Origin: Methylophilaceae bacterium
GTDB taxonomy: Bacteria > Pseudomonadota > Gammaproteobacteria > Burkholderiales > Methylophilaceae
Direction of reading: 5' to 3'
DNA length: 11,789 nucleotides
NCBI GenBank assembly: GCA_006844635.1
Contig: SPJO01000178.1
Coordinates: forward strand, 1 to 11,789
Part shown: piece by piece, positions 1-7,349 of the stretch
How the letters are laid out: the number at the start of each line of letters is the position of its first letter
Numbering within the stretch: the first letter of the stretch is position 1
The notes under the pieces: model-generated
Database searches by the model: none
What the model was told of the DNA's origin: nothing
The model's input: only the letters and a program-made list of their open reading frames with translations
Position numbers and translations under genes: made by a program

Positions 1-1030
1 TTAAGCACGTGTAAAGCGATACGGTTTTCCCTGAGCCAGTTGGGCCAGTTACGAGTACTAAGCCATATGGGCGTTGCACTGCGTCTAGTAATAGTTTTTG
101 TTGTTTTTCTTCATAGCCTAAGGCCTCGATACCTAAGGTGGCACTCGTCGGGTCAAGAATACGCATGACGATTTTTTCGCCGTGAATCAACGGTAGCGTG
201 CTAACACGAAAGTCAATGGTCCGTGTTTTCGATAGCACCAGTTTCATCCGACCATCTTGCGGTATTCTCTTTTCAGAGATGTCAAGATTTGAAATCACTT
301 TAATCCTAGAGGCCAGTTTGTCTTTAATGGCTAATGGGGGCTGTGCAATATCCCGTAGCTCACCATCAACGCGGTAACGAATGCGATAAAATTTCTCATA
401 TGGTTCAAAGTGCAAATCGGAAGCGCCGATATTAATTGCATCCAGCAGCATTTTTTGTAAAAACTTAACAACTGGCGCATCATCGACCTCTTGGCCTCCG
501 TCGTCCTCTTCCTCTTCCTCACCAATACCCATGTCTAAATCAAAGTCATCATCGACATCCAGTGATGCCATGCTGGTGTCTTTTGATTCAATAATGCTGT
601 CGATCCATTTACCTAGCTTGTCATCTTCCACAATTACCGGGGATAGTTTCATGCCCATTTGGAATTGCACGCTATCTAAAGAATGTAATACAGTTGGGTC
701 AGAAATGCCGACAAATAAAACATTGTTGCGACTCTGCAAGCCGATCACACGATTGGTTTGCATTAGTTTTTGGTCAATGGTTTTTGCCGGGAGATAGTCA
801 GAATTTAATGCATCGAGGTTGAAATAGGGAAAGCCAAAGGCTTTTGACGATACATCAGCGATTTTTTCTGCAGACAGTTTTTTACTTGTAATGACTTGTG
901 AAATAAAAGGGATTTTGGCGATATCCGCTTGCGATTGCAATGCCGCTGCATCTTGTTCGGATAGCAGTTCTTCTTTAATTAACATGCGGGCTAAGCCGCT
1001 TAATTTGGTCGCAGTTGCAGTCGTTGCCAT
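1..1030 (-). CDS. pilB: Type IV pilus assembly ATPase PilB, N-terminal part (cut by window edge)
   Basis: PilB is the cytoplasmic hexameric ATPase that drives pilus extension at the inner membrane. The minus-strand frame from the ATG at 1030 stays open for 343 codons to the window edge; about 220-230 residues of a usual 560-575 should lie outside. Residues 1-150 look like the MshEN/T2SSE N-terminal domain (start MATTATATKLSGLARMLIKE). An acidic linker follows near residues 173-182 (GEEEEEDDGG), then the ATPase N-subdomain (SDLHFEPYEKFYRIRYRVDG near 204-223), and Walker A GPTGSGKT at 329-336. Walker B, the Asp/His boxes and the tetracysteine zinc site are not visible. GspE of type II secretion is the main alternative; the MATTATATKLSGLARML start favours PilB. 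The ribosome site is poor: AAGAG sits only about 2-3 bases from the ATG. icd lies upstream in the same direction, with a terminator between them. Confidence 0.88.
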   Translation of the reverse strand, partial: MATTATATKLSGLARMLIKEELLSEQDAAALQSQADIAKIPFISQVITSKKLSAEKIADVSSKAFGFPYFNLDALNSDYLPAKTIDQKLMQTNRVIGLQSRNNVLFVGISDPTVLHSLDSVQFQMGMKLSPVIVEDDKLGKWIDSIIESKDTSMASLDVDDDFDLDMGIGEEEEEDDGGQEVDDAPVVKFLQKMLLDAINIGASDLHFEPYEKFYRIRYRVDGELRDIAQPPLAIKDKLASRIKVISNLDISEKRIPQDGRMKLVLSKTRTIDFRVSTLPLIHGEKIVMRILDPTSATLGIEALGYEEKQQKLLLDAVQRPYGLVLVTGPTGSGKTVSLYTCL

Positions 1031-1238
1031 ATCTCTTATTTTTTACATTTAAACTATTTAATGATGTGTGCTTAATAAACTACTGTAGTTAAACAATATT
1101 TCACTCATTAATAATGCACCTTCAACTGCTTGTTGTAAAGAAAATGGCCGTTATTAGTGATTAATTTTTGTAAATTGATCGTCGGTAACTGTTATAAGTG
1201 CAACAAGCTTGGGTGGGACCGTTAAATGTTTTGCGCAT
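1031..1238. other. AT-rich intergenic leader between icd terminator and pilB
   Basis: This is the longest noncoding stretch in the window. Apart from the possible promoter at 1111-1139 I see no open frame, tRNA, clear riboswitch or repeat. It separates the icd transcript from pilB. Confidence 0.6.
1111..1139 (-). promoter_or_regulatory. Possible sigma70-type promoter for pilB
   Basis: On the minus strand TTTACA (1139-1134, 5/6 to the -35 consensus) is followed after 17 bases by CATTAT (1116-1111, 4/6 to the -10 consensus). It sits between the icd terminator and pilB and would give a leader of about 70-75 bases. This is consensus matching by eye in AT-rich DNA, so chance is a real possibility. 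Confidence 0.33.
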
Positions 1239-1268
1239 AAAAAAAGCCCCTTATGGTTAGGGGCTTTT
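1239..1268 (-). terminator. Intrinsic terminator of icd
   Basis: A 9-bp perfect stem, AAAGCCCCT (1243-1251) and AGGGGCTTT (1259-1267), has a 7-base loop. On the minus strand the stem continues into seven U residues (A run 1239-1245 on the plus strand, partly inside the stem). It begins about 21 bases after the icd stop codon. The plus-strand T run is only four bases, so the signal mainly serves icd. Confidence 0.85.
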
Positions 1269-1288
1269 GTCAGTCATTAAGCGATACG

Positions 1289-2527
1289 CTACATATTGCT
1301 AATGATCTCATCGCCAAATTGTGCTGTGCCCACTTGTGTTGCAGCTTCCATTTGTGAAGAGAAATCGCCCGTGACGCGCTTCGATTGAATGGCTTTGCTG
1401 ACCCCTTTAATGACTAAGTCAGCGGCTTCTGTCCAGCCTAAATGGCGCAACATCATTTCTGCCGATAGAATGAGTGAGGAAGGGTTAGCAAGGTCTTTTC
1501 CAGCAATATTAGGCGCTGTTCCATGCGTGGCTTCAAACATGGCAGTGGTGTTGCTTAAGTTTGCACCTGGTGCGATACCAATGCCGCCGACTTGAGCCGC
1601 CAGTGCGTCGCTCATGTAATCACCATTTAAATTGAGTGCCGCAACCACATCATACTCTTCAGGGTGCAATAGGATTTCTTGTAAGAATGCATCGGCAATA
1701 CAATCTTTAATGACGATACCATTCGGCAGCTTGCACCATGGACCACCATCAATTTCCACAGCACCAAACTCTTCTTTTGCGAGTGCATAACCCCAATCTC
1801 TAAAGCCACCCTCGGTGAACTTCATGATGTTGCCTTTATGGGTGATGGTTACAGATTTCTTTTTGTTATCAATCGCATACTGAATCGCTTTGCGGATTAA
1901 ACGTTTACTACCATCAACAGAGACGGGCTTGATGCCAATGGCTGTGGACTCTGGGAAACGGATCTTTTTACGAACACCCATATCACTTAAAAACTGCACG
2001 ACCTTTTCGACTTCATCGCTGCCTGATGCCCACTCTATACCAGCGTAAATGTCCTCTGTATTTTCGCGGAAAATGACCATGTCTGTTTTTTCCGGTGCTT
2101 TAACTGGGCTAGGGACGCCCGTAAAATATTGAATTGGACGTAAACAAACAAATAAATCTAGCTCTTGCCGTAATGTAACATTAAGTGAACGAATGCCGCC
2201 GCCAACTGGAGTTGTCAGTGGCCCTTTGATTGAAATGACATATTCTTTCAGGGCTTCCATGGTTTCTTCTGAAAGCCATGTGTCTTTGTCATAAACGTTC
2301 GTTGACTTTTCACCGGCAAACACTTCCATCCAAGCGATCTTTCGTTTTTTACCATAGGCTTTATTGACAGCGGTATCCACCACTTTTTGCATAGGAGGGG
2401 TAATATCCACACCTATACCATCACCTTCAATAAATGCGATAATTGGGTTGTCTGGAACATTCAGTTGGTTATCTTTACCAACTGTGATTTTCTCTCCGTG
2501 ACTGGGGACTTTAATTTTTGATGCCAT
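1289..2527 (-). CDS. icd: Isocitrate dehydrogenase, homodimeric bacterial type, with NAD-type cofactor residues
   Basis: It oxidatively decarboxylates isocitrate to 2-oxoglutarate in the cytoplasm. The 412 residues align without gaps of note to E. coli Icd (416). Visible substrate residues are S114, N116, R120, R130, R154, Y161, K231, D279, D303 and D307; S114 corresponds to the Ser113 phosphorylated by AceK in E. coli. The cofactor loop differs: positions equivalent to E. coli Lys344, Tyr345, Val351, Tyr391 and Arg395 are N340, I341, A347, G387 and S391. Those E. coli residues hold the 2'-phosphate of NADP, so NAD or dual use is likely (inference). As I recall, a dual-specificity enzyme is described from the methylotroph Methylobacillus flagellatus. 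The start ATG at 2527 has AGGA nine bases upstream. The gene is divergent from rluE with 16 bp between start codons and ends at its own terminator. Confidence 0.97.
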   Translation of the reverse strand: MASKIKVPSHGEKITVGKDNQLNVPDNPIIAFIEGDGIGVDITPPMQKVVDTAVNKAYGKKRKIAWMEVFAGEKSTNVYDKDTWLSEETMEALKEYVISIKGPLTTPVGGGIRSLNVTLRQELDLFVCLRPIQYFTGVPSPVKAPEKTDMVIFRENTEDIYAGIEWASGSDEVEKVVQFLSDMGVRKKIRFPESTAIGIKPVSVDGSKRLIRKAIQYAIDNKKKSVTITHKGNIMKFTEGGFRDWGYALAKEEFGAVEIDGGPWCKLPNGIVIKDCIADAFLQEILLHPEEYDVVAALNLNGDYMSDALAAQVGGIGIAPGANLSNTTAMFEATHGTAPNIAGKDLANPSSLILSAEMMLRHLGWTEAADLVIKGVSKAIQSKRVTGDFSSQMEAATQVGTAQFGDEIISNM

Positions 2528-2543
2528 TATTACGATTCCTAAT

Positions 2544-3080
2544 ATGATAATTTTATTTAATAAGCCATTTAATGTGGTGTGTCAGTTTAGTGCGCATGAA
2601 CGACATCCCACATTAAAGGACTATATTGATATTCCAAAAGTCTACGCGGCGGGCCGTCTCGACACAGATTCGGAAGGTTTACTTATTTTAACCGATGATG
2701 GCGCATTACAACATCGTTTAAGCCATCCTAAGCACAAAGAAATTAAGACTTACTGGGTACAAGTTGAAGGTGAGCCAACCATGCAAGACTTAGCACCACT
2801 CAAAAAGGGTGTGCAAATAAAAGATTTTGTGACACAACCAGCTCAAGTGCGCTTGATCGATGAGCCAGAAATGCTATGGGATAGAGTGCCGCCGATACGT
2901 GAGCGGAAGAATATAGCAACATCATGGTTGGAAATTAAAATATCAGAAGGGAAAAATCGGCAGGTGCGTCGTATGACGGCGAAAGTTGGCTTCCCGACAT
3001 TGCGTTTGGTTCGGTATGCGATTGGTGAATATACAATTGATCATATTGCAAATGGACATTATCAGGCGCTATCTAAATGA
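2544..3080 (+). CDS. rluE: 23S rRNA pseudouridine synthase RluE (RsuA family)
   Basis: RluE converts a uridine of 23S rRNA (U2457 in E. coli) to pseudouridine. The 178 residues match the catalytic domain of E. coli RluE very closely: ILFNKP at the start, YAAGRLDTDSEGLL with catalytic Asp40, then PPIRERKNIATSWLEI, EGKNRQVRRMTAKVGFPTLR and an ANGHYQ end. The E. coli protein has an extra basic N-terminal tail of about 40 residues; here the domain begins at the first codon and there is no S4 domain, as in RluE. The ATG at 2544 is the only sensible ATG, because the domain starts at once, yet no Shine-Dalgarno sequence lies ahead of it. It may be leaderless or weakly translated, and its promoter must sit in or next to the 5' end of icd. 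The stop codon overlaps the next start (ATGA). Confidence 0.93.
   Translation: MIILFNKPFNVVCQFSAHERHPTLKDYIDIPKVYAAGRLDTDSEGLLILTDDGALQHRLSHPKHKEIKTYWVQVEGEPTMQDLAPLKKGVQIKDFVTQPAQVRLIDEPEMLWDRVPPIRERKNIATSWLEIKISEGKNRQVRRMTAKVGFPTLRLVRYAIGEYTIDHIANGHYQALSK
2557..2585 (-). promoter_or_regulatory. Possible icd promoter lying inside the rluE coding region
   Basis: On the minus strand CTGACA (2585-2580, 5/6) and TATTAA (2562-2557, 4/6) are spaced by 17 bases. Transcription would start near 2550 and give a leader of about 23 bases that still contains the AGGA ribosome site. Only 16 bp separate the two divergent start codons, so an icd promoter must overlap rluE codons unless icd is transcribed from further away. 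The match was found by eye. Confidence 0.38.
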
Positions 3081-3784
3081 AGCCAATTTTAATTATTCGG
3101 TTTGTCGCACATGAAGGTCCTGGTTATTTTGGCACTTTCTTGGACGAACAAGCGATCGCGCATCAACTGCTTGCTATTGATAAAGGTGATGCGGTGCCAA
3201 AGACGGTGCATCAGTATAGTGGCTTGGTATTAATGGGTGGGCCGATGAGTGCGAATGACGACTTACCATGGGTACCAGCTGTATTACATTTAATTCAAGA
3301 AGCGGATGCGGCAGATATACCGCTATTAGGGCATTGTTTAGGTGGGCAGTTAATTAGCAAAGCGCTGGGTGCAGAGGTTCGATCAAACCCAGTAAAAGAG
3401 ATTGGTTGGGGCCCAGTGCAGGTTGCGAAAAGTGCATTGGCGGAATCCTGGTTTGGGCCAATTGAAACATTCAATGCATTTCATTGGCATGGCGAAACGT
3501 TTGATATGCCTGAAGGTGCCGAGCGTATACTGTCCAGTGCGTATTGTGAAAATCAAGCCTATGCTTTAGGAAAACATTTAGTTTTGCAAACGCATGTAGA
3601 GGTGTTGCCGGCAATGATTGTTAGCTGGTGTGAAGAGGGGGTAGAAGAGTTAGCCTCTGTATCACAAAGTCCAGCTGTGCAGCTCGCTAATGAAATGCAA
3701 GAAGATGCAACATTACACTGCTTTTTTCTGCACAAAGTCGCATCGCAGCTTTATGGGCAATGGCTCAAAAATCTAGTGAGCTAA
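3077..3784 (+). CDS. Class I glutamine amidotransferase (GMP synthase-like, function unknown)
   Basis: This is a stand-alone GATase1 domain of 235 residues, which in this family releases ammonia from glutamine or hydrolyses a gamma-glutamyl bond. The nucleophile elbow is LLGHCLGGQL with Cys87. The His and Glu of the triad are probably His173 and Glu175 in QTHVEV, where most relatives read HPE. Other conserved blocks are VLMGGPMSAN (51-60, oxyanion region), IGWGPV (109-114) and FHWHGETF (135-142). No ATP-pyrophosphatase domain is attached, so it is not GuaA. The real substrate cannot be read from the sequence. The ATG overlaps the rluE stop as ATGA, which suggests translational coupling. A weak AGG lies about ten bases upstream of the start. 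Confidence 0.85.
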   Translation: MKPILIIRFVAHEGPGYFGTFLDEQAIAHQLLAIDKGDAVPKTVHQYSGLVLMGGPMSANDDLPWVPAVLHLIQEADAADIPLLGHCLGGQLISKALGAEVRSNPVKEIGWGPVQVAKSALAESWFGPIETFNAFHWHGETFDMPEGAERILSSAYCENQAYALGKHLVLQTHVEVLPAMIVSWCEEGVEELASVSQSPAVQLANEMQEDATLHCFFLHKVASQLYGQWLKNLVS

Positions 3785-3823
3785 CTATGATAAAATGATG
3801 CAAATTTTTTCAAGCGGTTCTTT

Positions 3824-4909
3824 ATGTCAGGTAATACGATAGGTAAGTTGTTCACGCTCACTTCATTTGGTGAGTCTCATGGCCCAGCCATTGGCGGTAT
3901 CGTTGATGGTTGCCCCCCTGGATTAGCGATTTCTGCTGAGGACTTGCAGTTAGATCTGGATCGTCGTAAACCCGGTACGTCGCGCCATGTCACACAGCGA
4001 AAAGAAGCGGATTTGGTTGAGATTTTATCTGGGGTGTTTGAAGGAAAAACAACAGGTGCGCCAATTGGTTTGCTGATTCGGAATACGGATCAACGTAGTC
4101 AAGATTACAGCAAAATTAAAGATACCTTTCGACCAGGCCATGCTGATTATACGTATAGCCAAAAATATGGTGTGCGTGATTATCGCGGCGGTGGCCGTTC
4201 CAGTGCGCGTGAGACGGCTGTACGTGTGGCAGCAGGAGCTATTGCCAAAAAATGGCTAAAACAACAGGTTGGCGTCAGCGTGCGCGGCTATATGAGCCAA
4301 CTAGGTGAAATTGAGATACCTTTTCAAAGCTGGGCACATGTCAACGATAACCCCTTCTTTTCTCCCAATGTGGATGTTTTGCCAACATTAGAAGATTACT
4401 TAGATACCATTCGCAATGAACGTGACTCAGTTGGTGCGCGAATTAGTATTGTGGCTGAGGGCGTGCCTGTGGGTTGGGGTGAACCAGTGTTTGACCGCTT
4501 GGATGCCGATATTGCGCATGCCATGATGGGGATTAATGCTGTCAAAGGCGTTGAAGTGGGGGCTGGCTTTGCTGCTATTGCACAGCGCGGTAGTGAGCAT
4601 TCCGATGAAATGACGCAAGCAGGCTTTGTGACCAACCATGCTGGTGGTGTGCTAGGCGGCATTTCTACAGGACAAGCACTACATGTCGATATCGCATTAA
4701 AACCTACCTCTAGTATTCCGCAACCGCGGCGGTCCATCGATAAGGATGGTCATGACACTGAAATGCAAACGACAGGTAGACATGATCCATGTGTCGGCGT
4801 ACGCGCAACACCAATAGCAGAAGCCATGTTAGCACTGGTATTGATGGATCATGCACTCAGACATCGTGCGCAAAATGCTGATGTATCAAGCGATGTTCCC
4901 AAGCTTTAA
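3824..4909 (+). CDS. aroC: Chorismate synthase
   Basis: AroC converts 5-enolpyruvylshikimate-3-phosphate to chorismate, the last step of the shikimate pathway, and needs reduced FMN. At 361 residues it has the length of the E. coli enzyme. All three family signatures are present: FGESHGPAIGGIVDGCPPG (15-33, with His19), YRGGGRSSARETAVRVAAGA (120-139), and RHDPCVGVRATPIAEAM near the C-terminus; RPGHADYTY with His106 is also intact. It starts 39 bp after the amidotransferase gene. A TATGAT at 3786-3791 could act as a -10 box, but the matching -35 is poor, so it may be read through from rluE. The ribosome site is weak (AAGCGG). The stop codon is part of a 9-bp inverted repeat that reaches the next start codon. 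Confidence 0.98.
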   Translation: MSGNTIGKLFTLTSFGESHGPAIGGIVDGCPPGLAISAEDLQLDLDRRKPGTSRHVTQRKEADLVEILSGVFEGKTTGAPIGLLIRNTDQRSQDYSKIKDTFRPGHADYTYSQKYGVRDYRGGGRSSARETAVRVAAGAIAKKWLKQQVGVSVRGYMSQLGEIEIPFQSWAHVNDNPFFSPNVDVLPTLEDYLDTIRNERDSVGARISIVAEGVPVGWGEPVFDRLDADIAHAMMGINAVKGVEVGAGFAAIAQRGSEHSDEMTQAGFVTNHAGGVLGGISTGQALHVDIALKPTSSIPQPRRSIDKDGHDTEMQTTGRHDPCVGVRATPIAEAMLALVLMDHALRHRAQNADVSSDVPKL

Positions 4910-4930
4910 TCTGTTACCTCGTTAAAGCTT
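4901..4930 (+). promoter_or_regulatory. Inverted repeat spanning aroC stop and the MFS translation start region
   Basis: AAGCTTTAA (4901-4909) and TTAAAGCTT (4922-4930) are perfect 9-bp arms around a 12-base loop. The left arm contains the aroC stop codon TAA, and the right arm ends directly before the TTG start at 4931. The only AG-rich bases near that start (AAAG) are inside the right arm. In RNA this could hide the start until a ribosome finishing aroC opens it. Only four U residues follow, so it is a poor terminator. Confidence 0.5.
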
Positions 4931-6100
4931 TTGAGCCATATCTTACATCGCAATCTTTCTAGCTTCTATTTTGTTTATTACTTTTTTGTAGGGGTGTTTG
5001 TCCCATACTGGGCGCTATATCTACAGTCAGAACAATTCTCACCAGCGGATATTGGTATCTTAATGTCGCTATTTCAAATTAGCCGTATTTTTGCACCAAA
5101 TTTTTGGGGTTGGTTAGCAGACCATACCGCAAAGCGCACAGTGTGGATTCGACTTAATACCATCTTAGGTGTTATCGGCTTTATTGCTGTTTTTTTTGTG
5201 GATGGTTTTTGGCCAATGTTATTGGTCATGGGTGCACTTAGTTTATTTACCAGTTCTACCATGCCGTTATCTGAATCATTAACATTGGCACACCTCGCCA
5301 ATACCAAAGGACATTATAGCCGGATTCGCATGTGGGGCTCAGTTGGCTTTATTGTGGCTTCTATTATGCTAGGTTATGTCATCGACTGGGCAGGAATTGC
5401 TAGTTTGCTTTGGGCGATATTGGCTGTGCAAATCGCCTTGTTTTTATTAACCTTTCGATTACCTGAAGCGAAAGTAAAGCCCCATCATACCGATGGTGCA
5501 TCGGTATGGAATATTTTGAAAAAACCAGCAGTCATTGCGCTGTTAGTAGGGTGTGCCATGATGGTCACCGCGCATGGGGTGTTATATAACTTTTATTCTA
5601 TTTACTTAGCTGAACATGGTTACGATAAAGCCATGATTGGGTGGTTGTGGTCTATCGGTGTCGTCTGCGAGATTGTTGTTTTTCTGTTGATGCCTCGCAT
5701 CATGCGCCGGTTAAGTCTGAAAAATATTATGTTAGTGAGCTTAGCTTTAGCTGTCCTCCGATTTGTCATGATAGGCGTTGCTGTAGATAATCTGCTGATA
5801 CTGCTGATTGCACAAACCTTGCATGCGGCTACCTTTGGTAGCTTTCATGCCGCTTCAGTTGAAGTGGTTGCACAGTTCTTTAATGGTCGGCATCAAGCGA
5901 AAGGGCAAGCGATTTATAATAGTGTGACATATGGTTTAGGTGGTGCAATCGGCGGCATTGCTGGCGGTTATGCCTTGCAATATTTAGGTGGTGAAACGAC
6001 CTTCTTGTTGGCGGCGGTTTTTCCGTTGATTGGTTTTGCTGTGGTAGCATGGGGCTTGAATTTAGCGAAAACCCATGGTGGGCAAGCAATGTTTGGTTAA
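4931..6100 (+). CDS. MFS transporter, HcaT/NupG-like (MFS_1_like) type, TTG start
   Basis: This is an inner-membrane secondary transporter of 389 residues with about twelve hydrophobic segments. Near residues 60-69 it has a loop 2-3 motif, GWLADHTAKR, of the usual MFS kind. RIRMWGSVGF (131-140) is typical of the phenylpropionate/nucleoside/oligosaccharide symporter branch. A hydrophilic loop near 178-197 separates the two halves, and YGLGGAIGGIAGGYA (334-348) is a glycine-rich late helix. The substrate cannot be told from this. The frame opens just after the aroC stop, which lies in the same frame, and TTG at 4931 is the only plausible start before the first helix (FYFVYYFFVGVFVPYW). A TTG start with a weak, possibly hidden ribosome site predicts low or coupled expression. 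The gap to the next gene is 12 bp. Confidence 0.85.
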   Translation: MSHILHRNLSSFYFVYYFFVGVFVPYWALYLQSEQFSPADIGILMSLFQISRIFAPNFWGWLADHTAKRTVWIRLNTILGVIGFIAVFFVDGFWPMLLVMGALSLFTSSTMPLSESLTLAHLANTKGHYSRIRMWGSVGFIVASIMLGYVIDWAGIASLLWAILAVQIALFLLTFRLPEAKVKPHHTDGASVWNILKKPAVIALLVGCAMMVTAHGVLYNFYSIYLAEHGYDKAMIGWLWSIGVVCEIVVFLLMPRIMRRLSLKNIMLVSLALAVLRFVMIGVAVDNLLILLIAQTLHAATFGSFHAASVEVVAQFFNGRHQAKGQAIYNSVTYGLGGAIGGIAGGYALQYLGGETTFLLAAVFPLIGFAVVAWGLNLAKTHGGQAMFG

Positions 6101-6112
6101 GGTTGGTGCCAC

Positions 6113-6577
6113 ATGTTTCAATTTAAAACAGTTTTGCTGGTTTGTCTGTGTGGCGCTGTTGCTGTTTTAGGCTTGCTTGACTGGGAGCAATTTGATGGTG
6201 ACTTTGTTGCACCGATCACCTTACATGCAGATGAAGAGGGCCATTTTTTTGGTGAACTAACGGTGAATGGTGCGACGTTACGATATATTGTGGATAGTGG
6301 TGCCAGTAATGTAACAATGAATAGCATTGATGCGCGGAAAGCACAGATTAATTATGCAGAAGGTGATGTGATTAGTTTATTGACGCCGAGTGGCGAAGTG
6401 CCAGCATATAACCTGAAACTAAGCGGCATGGTCATTGGCCCTGCTACACTGAATGGTGTTGATGTCACAGTGATTGAAGGTGATTCGCCGCCTTATGTTT
6501 TACTTGGGCTGTCTGCGCAAAGAATGTTAGATGTGAAGCGAGATAATGAAGTAATGACGCTAGGGATTAGACGTTAG
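6113..6577 (+). CDS. Short retropepsin-like aspartic protease, membrane-anchored (clan AA, TIGR02281-like)
   Basis: The 154-residue protein has a hydrophobic N-terminal segment (about residues 5-22, KTVLLVCLCGAVAVLGLL), likely an uncleaved anchor or a signal peptide, so the rest should lie in the periplasm. The catalytic-type motif is YIVDSGASNVTMN, with Asp61 in DSGA where retroviral enzymes have DTGA. The second conserved block is VLLGLSAQRMLDV near the C-terminus. Retropepsin-fold enzymes of this size act as homodimers; the substrate of this bacterial family is not known to me. It closely resembles residues 98-219 of the protein encoded next to it but lacks that protein's N-terminal domain, so the two look like a tandem duplication. 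AAGG lies about ten bases before the ATG. Confidence 0.8.
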   Translation: MFQFKTVLLVCLCGAVAVLGLLDWEQFDGDFVAPITLHADEEGHFFGELTVNGATLRYIVDSGASNVTMNSIDARKAQINYAEGDVISLLTPSGEVPAYNLKLSGMVIGPATLNGVDVTVIEGDSPPYVLLGLSAQRMLDVKRDNEVMTLGIRR

Positions 6578-6608
6578 AGATACTATTGGAAAAGGTTAAA
6601 GGGTTTTT

Positions 6609-7268
6609 ATGTTTAGACCGCAATACTTTTTGTTAACCGTTATTTTATGTTTTTCTGTTCATGCATTTGCTGCAACACAAGTGAATATAGTCGGACTTTT
6701 TAATAATAAAGCCTTACTCATGATTAATGGGAATGGACCATTCAGTATCCAATCTGGTCAGGTGAAGCGAGGTGTAAAGTTGGTTGCAGCGAATAGCGAG
6801 CAAGCAACGCTAGTCATTGATGGTAAGCGTCGAGTGTTAGGCATGGGGCAAACGGTCTCTATCGCTGGTAATGCTAAGCCTTCGGGAAATGAAGTCAACA
6901 GACCGTTACATTTATATGCTGATAGCAGAGGACACTTTTTTGGCGATTTGACGATTAATGGCGCATCGCTTAAATACCTTGTTGATTCAGGTGCAACAAC
7001 CGTGGCGATGAATAGTGCAGATGCAAGGTTTGCAAGAATTGATTATAAAAAAGGCCGTAAAGGAAGGGCCAAGACGGCGAATGGCATTGTTGATGTTTAT
7101 TTAGTCCGGTTGACGACCCTTAAAATTGGATCGATTGTGTTGCACAACGTGGAGGCCAGTGTTATTGAGGGCGACTCGCCTGATGTATTGTTGCTGGGGA
7201 TGTCGGCACAGAATAGATTGCACATGGAGCGGAAGGGACCTGTACTCACCTTAACTAAGAAGTACTAG
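6609..7268 (+). CDS. Exported retropepsin-like aspartic protease (clan AA, TIGR02281-like), full-length copy
   Basis: The 219-residue protein has a signal peptide ending in HAFA, with likely cleavage after residue 21, so it is periplasmic. Residues 23-85 form a small beta-rich domain (VNIVGLFNNKALLMINGNGP, then GVKLVAANSEQATLVIDGKR) that resembles the inner-membrane GspC/PilP-like fold in sequence style; that likeness is only an impression. Residues 98-219 are the protease domain: GHFFGDLTINGASLKYLVDSGAT with Asp126, MNSADARFARIDY, and VLLLGMSAQNRLHM. AAAGGG five bases before the ATG is a good ribosome site. The gene ends the plus-strand block and is followed by a strong hairpin terminator. 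It is the longer partner of the upstream protease gene. Confidence 0.85.
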   Translation: MFRPQYFLLTVILCFSVHAFAATQVNIVGLFNNKALLMINGNGPFSIQSGQVKRGVKLVAANSEQATLVIDGKRRVLGMGQTVSIAGNAKPSGNEVNRPLHLYADSRGHFFGDLTINGASLKYLVDSGATTVAMNSADARFARIDYKKGRKGRAKTANGIVDVYLVRLTTLKIGSIVLHNVEASVIEGDSPDVLLLGMSAQNRLHMERKGPVLTLTKKY

Positions 7269-7300
7269 ATACAAAGCTAGCAGGCTGAGTAATGAACGTA

Positions 7301-7334
7301 AAATAAAAAACGGGCCAAAGCCCGTTTTTTATTT
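7301..7334. terminator. Two-way intrinsic terminator between convergent blocks
   Basis: The arms at 7301-7315 and 7320-7334 are perfectly complementary over 15 bp. The core is CGGGC-CAAA-GCCCG, flanked by A runs on the left and T runs on the right. Each strand therefore reads a GC hairpin followed by six U residues. It serves the second protease gene (stop 33 bp away) and dodecin (stop 16 bp away). Confidence 0.92.
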
Positions 7335-7349
7335 GTTAGTAAGCACTGT

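Noticed and set aside
531..797. Plus-strand open frame of 88 codons
   Set aside because: It lies antisense within pilB, whose frame codes a clear PilB domain; serine-rich low-complexity product with no recognisable family.
3763..3791. Promoter for aroC with TATGAT as -10
   Set aside because: The -10 is good, but no hexamer at 16-18 bases upstream resembles a -35 box; the gene may be read through from rluE.
4396..4737. Minus-strand open frame of 113 codons
   Set aside because: It is antisense to the conserved core of aroC and reads as a composition shadow with no ribosome site or known domain.
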